Source: RPQJ01 sp963823535 (GTDB lineage: Bacteria; Pseudomonadota; Gammaproteobacteria; Steroidobacterales; Steroidobacteraceae). Taken from it: 64,000 nucleotides of DNA. Each line of letters starts with the position of its first letter. Position 1 is the first letter of the stretch. The notes beneath the pieces are model-generated. The model made no database searches. It worked only from the letters and a program-made list of their open reading frames with translations, and was not told where the DNA came from. The stretch lies in NCBI GenBank assembly GCA_963823535.1, contig CAWGLZ010000006.1, positions 620,001 to 684,000 on the forward strand, given 5' to 3'. The position numbers were made by a program, and so were the translations under genes. Below, piece by piece: positions 10,272 to 19,155 of this stretch.

Positions 10272-11591
10272 ATGAACCGCAAGTGCGCTTGCCGCGCGCG
10301 TCACTCTGCCTCGCTCGCGGCGACGCTCGTCCTGACGATGCTGCTGGCCGGCTGCAGTTCGAGCAGTCGTGACCTGCAGCCCGGTCTCTACCGTGCCGTG
10401 GTCGAATTGCCGGGCGGGGAGTTGCCCTTCGGGCTCGACGTCGCTCGCGAGGACGACGCGTTCGTCCTCTACATCGTCAACGGCGACGAACGCATCCGCG
10501 TCACCGACGTGACGGCCACCGAGGGGCAGCTCACGGCCAGGATGCCGGGCTTCGAGAACACCCTCACCGCGCAGGTGCACGGCAAGCGCCTCGAGGGGGA
10601 GCTGTCGCTGCTACGCCCCGGCGGCGAGCGCCAGGCCCTGCCGTTTTCCGCAGAGCGGGACCAGTCCTGGCGATTCTTCGAGCAGCCGCTGAGCGACAAC
10701 GTCGACGTCGCCGGTCGCTGGCAGGTCACGTTCACCAGCGACGCCGGCGGCAAGAGCCCGGGCGTGGCCGAGTTGGCCCAGTCCTTCGAGAAGGTGACCG
10801 GCACCGTGCTGACGCCCACCGGCGATCACCGGTTCCTGGCGGGCGAAGTGCGCGGTGACGAGTTGTACCTCTCGCGGTTCGACGGGGCCTCGGCGTACCT
10901 GTACCGGGCGCGGCTCGACGAGAGCGGCGACCTCGTCGGCGAGGTCTGGTCCGGGAAGACGGGCCACCAGAGATTCCGGGCCGAGCGCAACCCCGAGGCG
11001 GTCCTCGACACGAGTGCCGTCGCCACCGGGATGAAGGACCCGGCGATCAGGCTCGAGTTCTCGTTCCCGGACCTCGACGACCAGCCGGTGTCGCTGTCCG
11101 ATCCCCGTTTCCGGGGCAAGGTCGTGATCGTCGCCCTGGCCGGCAGCTGGTGCCCGAACTGCCACGACGAGGCCGCCCTGCTGGTCGAACTGTACCGACG
11201 GTTCCGCGCGGAGGGCCTGGAGATCGTCTCCCTGATGTTCGAGTACCACGGGGATTTCGCGCAGGCGGCGGCGGCGACGCGCCGCTTCCGGGAAAAATTC
11301 GGCATCGAGTACGCCACCCTGATCGCCGGCACCTCCGACAAGCAGAACGCGGCCCAGGCCCTGCCGCAGCTCACGGGCGTCTTCGCCTATCCGACGACCA
11401 TCTGGGTGGATCGGACCGGGCACGTGCGCAAGATCCACGCGGGGTTCTCGGGTCCCGCCACGGGCACGCATCACACCGAGCTGGTCCGCGAGTTCACCGC
11501 GTTCACGCAGGAACTGCTGGCGGAGCCGGTCCCGGACGGCGACGCTGGCGGAGCGGGGACCGAGTCGACGCCGACCGCGCTGGCTCCCTGA
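10272..11591 (+). CDS. TlpA/ResA-like thioredoxin-fold lipoprotein
   Basis: 439 residues. A lipobox LLAGC within the first 30 residues, after a hydrophobic stretch, predicts a lipid-anchored periplasmic protein. Residues ~35-250 form a beta-rich region of unknown role. Residues ~265-420 are a redoxin domain: FPDLDDQPVSLSDPRFRGK, then the redox-active WCPNC (Cys294, Cys297), the cis-proline YPTTIWVDRTG and a C-terminal helix. Such proteins reduce or oxidise disulfides outside the cytoplasm. The CPNC motif and insertion before the domain resemble peroxiredoxin/TlpA proteins with an N-terminal binding region. The partner is unknown. Confidence 0.85.
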   Translation: MNRKCACRARHSASLAATLVLTMLLAGCSSSSRDLQPGLYRAVVELPGGELPFGLDVAREDDAFVLYIVNGDERIRVTDVTATEGQLTARMPGFENTLTAQVHGKRLEGELSLLRPGGERQALPFSAERDQSWRFFEQPLSDNVDVAGRWQVTFTSDAGGKSPGVAELAQSFEKVTGTVLTPTGDHRFLAGEVRGDELYLSRFDGASAYLYRARLDESGDLVGEVWSGKTGHQRFRAERNPEAVLDTSAVATGMKDPAIRLEFSFPDLDDQPVSLSDPRFRGKVVIVALAGSWCPNCHDEAALLVELYRRFRAEGLEIVSLMFEYHGDFAQAAAATRRFREKFGIEYATLIAGTSDKQNAAQALPQLTGVFAYPTTIWVDRTGHVRKIHAGFSGPATGTHHTELVREFTAFTQELLAEPVPDGDAGGAGTESTPTALAP

Positions 11592-11676
11592 GACCGGGCA
11601 AGGCCGACGATCCTCCGGATCGACGCCGGGCCGATCATCCGCCAATATTCCGGATCCCTTTCGCGGAACCGCAGCC

Positions 11677-12159
11677 ATGCCATCCTTCGACATCGTTTCC
11701 GAAGTCAACCTGCACGAGGTCAGCAACGCCGTGGACCAGGCCACCCGCGAGGTCAACCAGCGGTTCGACTTCAAGGGCACGAATGCAAAGTTTGAGTTGA
11801 AAGAGTCGGTCATCACGCTGTCTGCACCAGCGGATTTTCAACTCAAGCAGATGCTGGAGATCCTCAAGCTGAAGCTGGCCAAGCGCGGAATCGACATCGC
11901 CTGCCTCAAGGTCGACGAGCCGGTGACGACCGGCCAGACGGCCCGCCAGGTGGCCACCCTGAGACAGGGCGTCGACACCGAACTCGGCAAGAAGATCCAG
12001 CGGATGGTCAAGGATTCGAAGCTCAAGGTGCAGGCCGGGCTGCAGGACCAGCAGGTCCGCGTCACCGGCAAGAGCCGCGACGACCTGCAGGACGTCATCG
12101 CCCTGGTGAAGAAGGGCGGCTTCGACCTGCCCCTGCAGTTCACCAATTTCCGGGATTAA
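11677..12159 (+). CDS. yajQ: YajQ family cyclic-di-GMP-binding protein
   Basis: 160 residues, matching YajQ throughout: MPSFDIVSEVNLHEVSNAVD, FDFKGTNAKFELKE, the two ferredoxin-like repeats, and the end DLPLQFTNFRD. Homologues (XC_3703 in Xanthomonas) bind cyclic-di-GMP and modulate transcription with a LysR partner; others bind nucleic acid or nucleotides. Cytoplasmic. It converges with the TonB receptor gene; no terminator is obvious in the 41-base gap. Confidence 0.95.
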   Translation: MPSFDIVSEVNLHEVSNAVDQATREVNQRFDFKGTNAKFELKESVITLSAPADFQLKQMLEILKLKLAKRGIDIACLKVDEPVTTGQTARQVATLRQGVDTELGKKIQRMVKDSKLKVQAGLQDQQVRVTGKSRDDLQDVIALVKKGGFDLPLQFTNFRD

Positions 12160-12200
12160 CCGGCGATGCCTGGGCACCGCCGACTTTCAGCGGTTCCCGT

Positions 12201-14474
12201 TCAAAACTGCATCTTCACGCCGGCCATCCAGCTGCGCGGCGCCCCGGGCCGCGCACCCGCCGGCCGGAAGGCCACGTTGTAGACCTCGTCGGTCAGGTTC
12301 GTCACGCTGGCGAACAGGCTCGCACGGCGCGTCATGTCGAACTCTGCCGAGAGATCCAGCAGCGTGCGGCTGTCGATGCGGTCGTTGGCAGGGATGGCGC
12401 CTGAGCCGGCTTCCGCCCGCGCCTCGTCGACGTAGTTCATCGTCAGGTACGTCCGCCAGCGACGGGCGTCGATCCCGGCGTTCAGGGTGAGCTGGTGCTC
12501 CGGCACGAGCGGCAGTTCGTCGCCGGCCTCGACGTCACCCCACTCCTCGAAGCCGCTGCGGAAGCTGGTCCGGAACTCGCCCTGCGTCCAGGTGTACACG
12601 GCCGACAGCGGAATCGACCAGCCGCTGCCGATGGCGGTGCCGGCGTCCCACGCCGCGACGAGTTCAAGCCCGTGCACGCGCGCCGCGCCGCCGTCGTACT
12701 GGTCGCCGATGTTGCATTCGCCACCGGTCGAGGCGGTGCAGGTCCCGACCAGGTTCTCGTAGTCGACCAGGAACGCCATCGCCTCGACCGAGGCGACGCC
12801 CTGCTCGAAGCGGACGCCGGCCTCGTAGTTCCAGGACTCCTCCGCGTCGGCATCGGAGCCCGGGGCGGGGTTGACGAAGCCGCGGTGCACGCCGGCGACG
12901 AGCTTCAGGCCGCCGTTCAGCGCATAGACCGTCCCGACGCCGGGCAGGACCACGTCCACCGTGTTGCGCTGGACCGTCGGGTCGCTGTCGCGGCCCGGAT
13001 CTGCGGTGCCGTAGTTGGTGCGCTCAAGTTCGATGGACTCGTAGCGCACGCCCGGCGTCAGGGTGAGGCTGTCCCAGGTGATGGTGTCGCGCAGGTAAAG
13101 CGCCCAGGCCTCGGCTTCGCCGATGCGGTTGTCCTGCGTGCCCGGCGCCCCGGCCGAGGTGAGCAGCATGGCGCCGTCGACCATCTGGTAGCGGTCGTCG
13201 TTCTGGAAGCGGTCCTCCTCGTCGCGGTGGTAGCGCACCGAGGCCTCGAGCTGGTGAGAGGCATTACCCGCGTCGAACGCGAAGCCCAGCACCGTCTGCG
13301 CCCCGGCGGCGTAGTACTCGCGGGCGTTGTTGCGCACCCGCAGCGCGCCCGCGGCACTCGACGTGCCTGGCGTGCCGACGATGGCGGCGAACTCGGTGGC
13401 GTAGGTGACGGGGTCCTCGAGGATCGCGCTCAGGCTCGTAAAGCCCGTGTTCGCAGCGTTGCGGACGTCGTTGAGCTTGTACCAGGCCCGCTCCGTCTGC
13501 GTGTAGTAGGCGATCGTCGAGAGGTCGAGCCGATCGGTGAAGTCGATGCGGTGACTCGCCTGCACGGTCCAGTGCTCGACGTTCATCTCGTCGAGCTGGC
13601 TGCCGCGATAGCGCCGATACGGGTCGGCCCGGAAGTCGTCGAGCGTGAGGCCCGTGTAGGTCTCGTCCGACGCTTCGTCTGAATACTGCAGCTTGAGTTC
13701 GAGCGACTGGGCACGGGCGGCGCCTTCATTGGAGCGCAGGGCAACCTTCGCCACGTAGTCCCCGATCTCGAAGCCGGTGTCACCGCCGGAGTCGAGTTCC
13801 TTGAAGCCGTCCGAACGCTCCTGCAGCGTTTCGAGGCTGAGGCCGACGTCGTAGGCCGCACCGGTGTCGATGTAACCGCCGACGAGCGCGTGACCGCGGA
13901 AGGTGCCGAAGTCGCCGCCGAGCAGTTCGAGCTTGCCTGAGAGGCCGCCGGGCTCGTCGGGGATCGGCGCCGAGTACAGGCCGAGGGCCCCGGCGACCGT
14001 CTGCGGGCCGTACTTGATGGCCGCCGGGCCCTTGCTCACCTCGACCGCCGACATGCGCGGCATGCGGGGAAAGTAGTAGGCCGCCGGGGCCGCATACGGG
14101 GCCGGGGCGATGAGCACGCCGTCTTCCATGACCGCGATCTTGGTGTTGCGGTCGGTACCGGAACCGCGGATGCCGATGCTCGGGCGGATGCCGAACCCCT
14201 CTTCTTCGACGATGTTGAGACCCGGGACCTGGCGCAGCACCCGGTTCACGTCGCCGTAGGAGTGCTCCTCGAGGGTGGCTGCGTTCAGGAGTGCAACCGA
14301 GCCCCCCACGCGGGACGGGTCGATCCGCTCGGCGGTGACCACGATGCGCTCGAGGGCCGACGTTGCGGCCGCCCCCTCGTTCCCGGCTGCTTCGGCGGCG
14401 ATCGCCGGGCTGGCCGCCGTGGCCAGGATCATCGACACGCTGGCCCGGATCCAGTCGTTGATTCGCAGAGACAT
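12201..14474 (-). CDS. TonB-dependent outer-membrane receptor
   Basis: 757 residues from the chosen ATG (SLRINDWIRASVSMIL), which follows AGAGGTT; a slightly upstream ATG would add three residues. A signal peptide ends at ASPAIAA. A TonB-box-like ERIVVTAERI precedes the plug (LRQVPGLNIVEEEGFGIRPSIGIRGSG, VEVSKGPAAIKYGPQTVAGAL), then a 22-strand barrel ending in the expected aromatic residue (MKMQF). The plug resembles FecA-type ferric-citrate/siderophore receptors. A Fur-like sequence upstream supports iron uptake, but the ligand is not proven. No sigma/anti-sigma pair or TonB genes are adjacent. Confidence 0.9.
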   Translation of the reverse strand: MSLRINDWIRASVSMILATAASPAIAAEAAGNEGAAATSALERIVVTAERIDPSRVGGSVALLNAATLEEHSYGDVNRVLRQVPGLNIVEEEGFGIRPSIGIRGSGTDRNTKIAVMEDGVLIAPAPYAAPAAYYFPRMPRMSAVEVSKGPAAIKYGPQTVAGALGLYSAPIPDEPGGLSGKLELLGGDFGTFRGHALVGGYIDTGAAYDVGLSLETLQERSDGFKELDSGGDTGFEIGDYVAKVALRSNEGAARAQSLELKLQYSDEASDETYTGLTLDDFRADPYRRYRGSQLDEMNVEHWTVQASHRIDFTDRLDLSTIAYYTQTERAWYKLNDVRNAANTGFTSLSAILEDPVTYATEFAAIVGTPGTSSAAGALRVRNNAREYYAAGAQTVLGFAFDAGNASHQLEASVRYHRDEEDRFQNDDRYQMVDGAMLLTSAGAPGTQDNRIGEAEAWALYLRDTITWDSLTLTPGVRYESIELERTNYGTADPGRDSDPTVQRNTVDVVLPGVGTVYALNGGLKLVAGVHRGFVNPAPGSDADAEESWNYEAGVRFEQGVASVEAMAFLVDYENLVGTCTASTGGECNIGDQYDGGAARVHGLELVAAWDAGTAIGSGWSIPLSAVYTWTQGEFRTSFRSGFEEWGDVEAGDELPLVPEHQLTLNAGIDARRWRTYLTMNYVDEARAEAGSGAIPANDRIDSRTLLDLSAEFDMTRRASLFASVTNLTDEVYNVAFRPAGARPGAPRSWMAGVKMQF

Positions 14475-14560
14475 GCAGAGCAACCTCTTCTCTTGGCTCG
14501 GTGGGTCGACCCCCTGTCGACCGACGGAGCGAACTATATTGAGAAGCGGTTACTAAAGTA

Positions 14561-14579
14561 AATAGGAATCATTCGTATC
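14561..14579 (-). promoter_or_regulatory. Fur-box-like site upstream of the TonB receptor
   Basis: AATAGGAATCATTCGTATC matches the 19-base Fur consensus at 11 positions. It lies in the only AT-rich patch of this intergenic region, about 87 bases before the receptor start, where a promoter would be expected. The score is modest. Confidence 0.4.
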
Positions 14580-14694
14580 TAGGTACAAGCCACGCCTGGC
14601 GGGCACAACTTTCCCGTAACCCGACCATTTCGGGTCCATTTGGCGGCTTGGCGCCGCCGGATCAGCCGTCGTGGAAAATCGTGAACCCGGGTTT

Positions 14695-15855
14695 CTACGC
14701 GTACGCGCGCGTCATGGCGCGCAACCGGCGACGCTGCATGCGCAGGTCGAGTTCGATCTGCTTCAGGCGCAGGCGGAAGCTCGTCTCCTCCCACTTCTGC
14801 AGCAGATTCCGCTTGCGGTCGGTCACCCACTCGTCGCGGACCTTCGCCCACTCGTCCAGCGCCCTGCGAAAAGCCGCGTATTCCTCGGCGACTCGGACCT
14901 TGAGCCGTTCGATATGCTCGTCCGCGGCGCCGACGGCGCGGCGCTTCTCGAGCGCCAGTTCCATGCGCTTGAACTGCATCGCCAGTTGCGCCCGCTGGAT
15001 CCAGAGGTCGGGCACCCGCTTGAGGTTGGTCGCGAGCCCCACCCAGGAGAGCGAGGCGATCAGCCACTTGGTCGGGTCCCACTGCCACCACTTCACGCCG
15101 TTGCGGTAGTCGTTCTGGAAGATGTGGTGGAAGTTGTGATACCCCTCGCCATAGGTGAGGAACGCCAGCGCCGGATTGTCCCGGGCCGTGTTCTCATCCG
15201 TGTAGGGCTGCGTGCCCCACATGTGCGCGAGCGAATTGATGAACCAGGTGAAGTGATGGTTCACGACGAGCCGCAGCAGGCCGCCGAGCAGGAAGACGCC
15301 CCACAGGTCGCCCACGGCCCAGCCGAGCGCCAGCGGCAGGCCGACGTTCATGCCGATGGTGAGCGGCAGATACCAGCGGTGCTGGAACATCACCATCGGG
15401 TCGCGCTCGAGGTCCTTGGCGTTGGTGAAGTCGTTCCGGCCGCTGGGGTAATTGCGCAGGATCCAGCCCATGTGCGAGAACCAGAAGCCACGCCGGGCGC
15501 TGTAGGGATCCTTGTCCACGTCGTCCACGAAGCGGTGGTGCGTGCGGTGCTGCGAGGACCAGATCAGGATGCTGTTCTGCAGCGACATCGCGCCGAAGAG
15601 CATGAAGAACAGCCGCACGGACCAGTGCGCCTGGTAGGCGCGGTGCGACCACAGGCGGTGATAGCCGGCGGTGATGGAAATCCCACAGGCCCAGAGGAAG
15701 AAGACGAAGCTCAGCCATGCCCACACGCTGTAGCCGTGGGAAAGTCCGTACCAGGGAACCAGCACCAGCGCGGCGAGCGGCGTCACCGTAAACAGGATCA
15801 TCGTGACCCAGTTGATCGGCGCGTGCTCGGCGGCGGCGGGAGTGTCGTTGTGCAT
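14695..15855 (-). CDS. Acyl-CoA (delta-9) fatty acid desaturase
   Basis: 386 residues. The three diiron histidine boxes are present: HRLWSH (66-71), HRTHH (103-107) and HNFHH (240-244). Hydrophobic segments at ~17-35, 45-62 and 170-200 place it in the inner membrane. This is the stearoyl-CoA desaturase type that inserts a cis double bond using O2 and an electron donor. From about residue 285 a long charged helical tail (KRMELALEKRRAV ... LRLKQIELDLRMQRRRL) extends the protein; it is probably a coiled coil. An AT-rich 120-base upstream region contains a 7-7-7 palindrome. No ferredoxin or reductase gene is adjacent. Confidence 0.92.
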   Translation of the reverse strand: MHNDTPAAAEHAPINWVTMILFTVTPLAALVLVPWYGLSHGYSVWAWLSFVFFLWACGISITAGYHRLWSHRAYQAHWSVRLFFMLFGAMSLQNSILIWSSQHRTHHRFVDDVDKDPYSARRGFWFSHMGWILRNYPSGRNDFTNAKDLERDPMVMFQHRWYLPLTIGMNVGLPLALGWAVGDLWGVFLLGGLLRLVVNHHFTWFINSLAHMWGTQPYTDENTARDNPALAFLTYGEGYHNFHHIFQNDYRNGVKWWQWDPTKWLIASLSWVGLATNLKRVPDLWIQRAQLAMQFKRMELALEKRRAVGAADEHIERLKVRVAEEYAAFRRALDEWAKVRDEWVTDRKRNLLQKWEETSFRLRLKQIELDLRMQRRRLRAMTRAYA

Positions 15856-15932
15856 CAGCGGTTTACCGTTGATTTACCAAGGCAAAGGTTATTCATTCTA
15901 CAGGGGCCTGCCGGCTCACGCTCGACTGTCGC

Positions 15933-15953
15933 AAGTCTATGATTATTAGACTT
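15933..15953 (-). promoter_or_regulatory. Palindromic operator candidate upstream of the desaturase
   Basis: AAGTCTA and TAGACTT are perfect 7-base inverted arms around TGATTAT, about 80 bases before the desaturase start. No T-run follows on the minus strand, so it is not an intrinsic terminator of the upstream gene. Bacterial desaturases are often controlled by TetR-type repressors (DesT, FabR) on palindromes of this size; the regulator here is unknown. Confidence 0.35.
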
Positions 15954-15978
15954 TTTACAAGCCCTTGGTGGTCGACAT

Positions 15979-16687
15979 TCAGGACTCGGACCAGGACAGG
16001 ATCGCCGCCGGCGGCTTGCGGTCGATGGCCGGGACCCGCGCCCCGGCCGCCGGATGCCCGGTCACCAGCAACAGGAACGGCCGTTCCGAGTCCGCCGGCC
16101 GCCCCAGGATCTCGTTGAGGAACCCCATCGGGCTCGGCGTGTGGGTCAGGGTCGCGAGCCCCGCCGTGTGCAGGGCGGTAATCAGGATGCCCGTCGCGAT
16201 CCCGACCGACTCGGTCGGATAGTAGTGCTTCACCTTGCGACCGTCGGCGGCCCGCCCCCACTTCTGTACGAAGATCGCGATCAGCCAGGGCGCCGTCTCG
16301 AGGAACGGCTTCTGCCAGTCGGTGCCGATGGGCCGCAGTGCCTCGAGCCATTCTTCAGGCGCCCGGCGCTCGTAGAACTCCCGCTCCTCGGCTTCGGCGG
16401 CCAGCCGGATGCGTCGCTTCACGTCCGCGTCCGACACGGCGACGAAGTGCCACGGCTGCTGGTTCGCACCACTCGGCGCGGTCCCGGCGGCGGCGATGCA
16501 ATGCTCGATCACGTCGCGCGGCACGGCGCGTGGATCGAAGTCCCGCACCGTGCGACGACGCTGCATGAGGTCGCGGAAACTCCTCGGCGCGGCGCAAAAG
16601 ACCCTCTTCGTCATCCCGGCGCGGAGCGGGAAGCGGGACGGTTCGGAACTCGGACACGGCAAAGGCCTCGTCTGACTCTGAGGGCAC
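15979..16687 (-). CDS. Nitroreductase family oxidoreductase (one-base frameshift)
   Basis: About 235 residues when two frames are joined. The N-terminal 34 or so (GTG start, then SESDEAFAVSEFRTVPLP ... EEGLLRRAEEF) lie in one frame and the rest (RDLMQRRRTVRDFDPRAVP, TAPSGANQQPWHFVAVSD, FLETAPWLIAIF, ESVGIATGILITALH, TPSPMGFLNEILGRP) in another. An extra base in the GG at 16575-16576 explains the break. The FMN-binding motifs RRRTVRDF and SGANQQPW are intact. The family reduces nitro groups, flavins or dehalogenates; the sequence is close to the iodotyrosine-deiodinase-like branch. The substrate is unknown. Confidence 0.85.
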
Positions 16688-16876
16688 CCGCGCCACTTTG
16701 ACACAGGCCCCGCGGCACCTGCCACGATCGACACGCGAGCCTCCCGGCCGCAAGCGGCCCGGAGCGTCGACGGCGGCCCGGTGGCGATCCCCCGCTGTCC
16801 CGTCCGGCCCGAAGCCGGGTTAAGCTACCGGGCCGCAGCGGGGCTGCGGCAACCACCGGGATGAGGTCCACTGACC

Positions 16877-18631
16877 ATGGCTGACGTCTTCGTGTCCTAT
16901 GCGCGCAGCGACAAGGCACGCGTGGCACCCCTCGTCGCGGCACTCGAAGCGCAGGGCTGGTCGGTCTGGTGGGACCCGGAAATCGACGCCGGGCAGCAGT
17001 TCGACGACCAGATCGAGGAGGAGCTCAAGTCCGCCAAGGCCGTCATGGTGGTCTGGACGGCGGCGTCGGTGGCCTCCCGGTGGGTCCGGGGCGAGGCCCG
17101 CGAGGCCGCCGACCTGGGTACGCTGGTGCCGGCCCGTTTCGACGGCGCCCGCATGCCGATGGACGTGCGGGCGATCCACACCACGGACCTGGACGGGTGG
17201 GGAGAGAATCCCAACAGCCCGCCGTTCCAGGCGCTGCTGCGGGCACTCGGCGCCATGATCGCGCGGCAGGGCGGTCCGAGCGCTTCACCCGCGGCCGCCG
17301 CCTCCGCGGCCGCCGCAAACCGCATCGGCATCTGCGTCCTGCCGTTCGTCAACATGAGCGGCGACCCGGAGCAGGAGTACTTCAGCGACGGCATCACCGA
17401 GGACATCATCACCGACCTGAGCAAGGTCTCGGCCCTGGCGATCGTGTCGCGTAACAGCGCGTTCATGTACAAGGGCAAGCTCGTCGACGTGCAGGTGGTG
17501 GCGCGCGACCTCAAGGTCCAGCACGTGCTCGAGGGCAGTGTCCGCAAGGCCGGCGGTCGCGTGCGCATCACGGCCCAGCTGGTGGACGGAGCGACCAAGG
17601 ACAACGTCTGGGCCGAGCGCTACGACCGGGACCTGAGCGACATCTTTGCCCTGCAGGACGAGATCTCCGAGGCGATCGTCAAGGCACTGAAGCTGAAGCT
17701 GCTGCCCGAGGAGAAGAAGGCGATCGAGCAGCGCGGGACCACGAACCTCGACGCCTACAACCTCTACCTCATGGCACGCCAGCATTACGCCACGGGCAAC
17801 GAGGGCGACATCCGGCGCAACGAGGCGATCATCCGCCTGTGCCGGCGCGCCACGGAGATCGACGGGAACTACGCGCACGCCTGGGCACTGATGGCCCTGG
17901 GCCAGATGCTCGTGCGCCTGCTGGGCGGGCAGGGCGACGACGGCCTGGTCGCTGCGGAGCGGGCACTGTCCCTCGACGGCAACCTCGCGGCAGCCCATGC
18001 CGTCAAGGCGCGAATTCTCTCGGAAAGCGGGCGACACGAAGAGGCGAGCGGCGAGATCGAAGTCGCGCTGCGCCTCGACCCCGAGTCCTACGAGGTCAAT
18101 CGCTCGGCGGCCTACCTGAGGTTCCGACAGCATCGGCTTGCGGAGGCCATCCGTCATTTCGAGAAGGCGCGGTCACTCATGGAATCGGACGTGAGCTCGT
18201 GCAACATGCTGGTGACCTGCTACACCGCAGTCGGCGATCGTGAAGCCGCCCTTCGCGCTGCGCAGGAGACGCTGGCCCGGGCCCAGAAGACGCTGGCCCA
18301 GGACCCGAGCAACGGTGCTGCGATGGCGTTCTCGTCCAACGCGCTCGCCCTGCTCGGCCAGGCCGAGAGCGCAAAGGGCTGGATGAGCCGGGCGCTGCTG
18401 ATCGATCCGGACAACGTGAACATGCGCTACAACTTCGCCTGCACGTTGACGGTCCATCTGAAGGAAACGGATGCCGCCATCGAACTGCTCGCGCCATTGT
18501 TCGACAAGATCTCGATCGGATTGCTGAATCACGCCAAGGCCGATCCGGACCTCGATCTCCTGCGTGACGACCGGCGCTTCCAGTCGATGGTGGCGGCTGC
18601 CGAGGCGCGCCTGGCGGCCGCCGGCGACTGA
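16877..18631 (+). CDS. TIR - TolB-like - TPR multidomain protein
   Basis: 584 residues in three parts. Residues 1-130 are a TIR/SEFIR-like domain (DVFVSYARSDKARVAPLV, GWSVWWDPEI, and SRWVRGEAREA carrying a candidate catalytic glutamate). Residues ~147-275 are the TolB/FlgO-like domain usually attached to class III adenylate cyclases (CVLPFVNMSGDPEQEYFSDG, VVARDLKVQHVLEGSVRKAG, ERYDRDLSDIFALQDEI). Residues ~285-580 are TPR repeats. No signal peptide or membrane segment. Relatives are usually signalling proteins of unknown output; the cyclase domain often found in front is replaced here by TIR. NAD cleavage is possible but unproven. Confidence 0.85.
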   Translation: MADVFVSYARSDKARVAPLVAALEAQGWSVWWDPEIDAGQQFDDQIEEELKSAKAVMVVWTAASVASRWVRGEAREAADLGTLVPARFDGARMPMDVRAIHTTDLDGWGENPNSPPFQALLRALGAMIARQGGPSASPAAAASAAAANRIGICVLPFVNMSGDPEQEYFSDGITEDIITDLSKVSALAIVSRNSAFMYKGKLVDVQVVARDLKVQHVLEGSVRKAGGRVRITAQLVDGATKDNVWAERYDRDLSDIFALQDEISEAIVKALKLKLLPEEKKAIEQRGTTNLDAYNLYLMARQHYATGNEGDIRRNEAIIRLCRRATEIDGNYAHAWALMALGQMLVRLLGGQGDDGLVAAERALSLDGNLAAAHAVKARILSESGRHEEASGEIEVALRLDPESYEVNRSAAYLRFRQHRLAEAIRHFEKARSLMESDVSSCNMLVTCYTAVGDREAALRAAQETLARAQKTLAQDPSNGAAMAFSSNALALLGQAESAKGWMSRALLIDPDNVNMRYNFACTLTVHLKETDAAIELLAPLFDKISIGLLNHAKADPDLDLLRDDRRFQSMVAAAEARLAAAGD

Positions 18632-18645
18632 CCCCGCCGCGGCGG

Positions 18646-19155
18646 CTAGCGACGGTCCGCGTCGGCGCCGCGCCCATCGGACGCCGCCGCCCGCAGCCAT
18701 TGCAGCAGCGGCTCCCAGGCCGCCTCGAGATGGGAGCGGGCGTGTTCCGACAGCGCGTCACCCAGCTCGAACTGCTCGCCACGTACACAGAGCGTCCAGG
18801 CTTCGGGCGGCGCCTCGCCCCTCACGCGCTGGTAGGTCGCCAGCACCGCCTCGGGCGACAACGCATGCGAGGTGTGCAGGAATTCCGCCGACGGCGACAG
18901 CCGCCGCAGTTCGAACGGTACCGGCGTACCGGTGCCTGCATCCACGAAGATGACGCGCTCGCGGCCGACGAGGTCGAGCGCATGCTCGACCTGCAGCTGG
19001 AACTCGCTGATGACCTCGACGCCCGGAAGCCGCTCGGCCTCGAGTCGCGCGGCGAGCGCCGGCCCGATCGCGTCGTCACCGCGGCTCGGGTTCCCGACCG
19101 CCAGCACGAGGATCGGGGTGCAATTGCTCACTGGGGCGCTCGCCGGGGCGTTCAC
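18646..19155 (-). CDS. hoxW: [NiFe]-hydrogenase maturation protease HoxW
   Basis: 169 residues. The GTG start overlaps the hoxH stop (GTGA), so translation is likely coupled. Family hallmarks: LAVGNPSRGDDAIGPALAA, the second acidic site VIFVDAGTG, and SHALSPEAVLATYQ containing the conserved histidine. This protease cleaves the C-terminal peptide of the large subunit after nickel insertion. It is the last gene of hoxFUYHW and ends 14 bases from the converging TIR gene. Confidence 0.88.
   Translation of the reverse strand: MNAPASAPVSNCTPILVLAVGNPSRGDDAIGPALAARLEAERLPGVEVISEFQLQVEHALDLVGRERVIFVDAGTGTPVPFELRRLSPSAEFLHTSHALSPEAVLATYQRVRGEAPPEAWTLCVRGEQFELGDALSEHARSHLEAAWEPLLQWLRAAASDGRGADADRR

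Noticed and set aside
14641..14690. Hairpin GGCGGC/GCCGCC downstream of the desaturase
   Set aside because: Short stem with no T-run on the minus strand; not a credible terminator.
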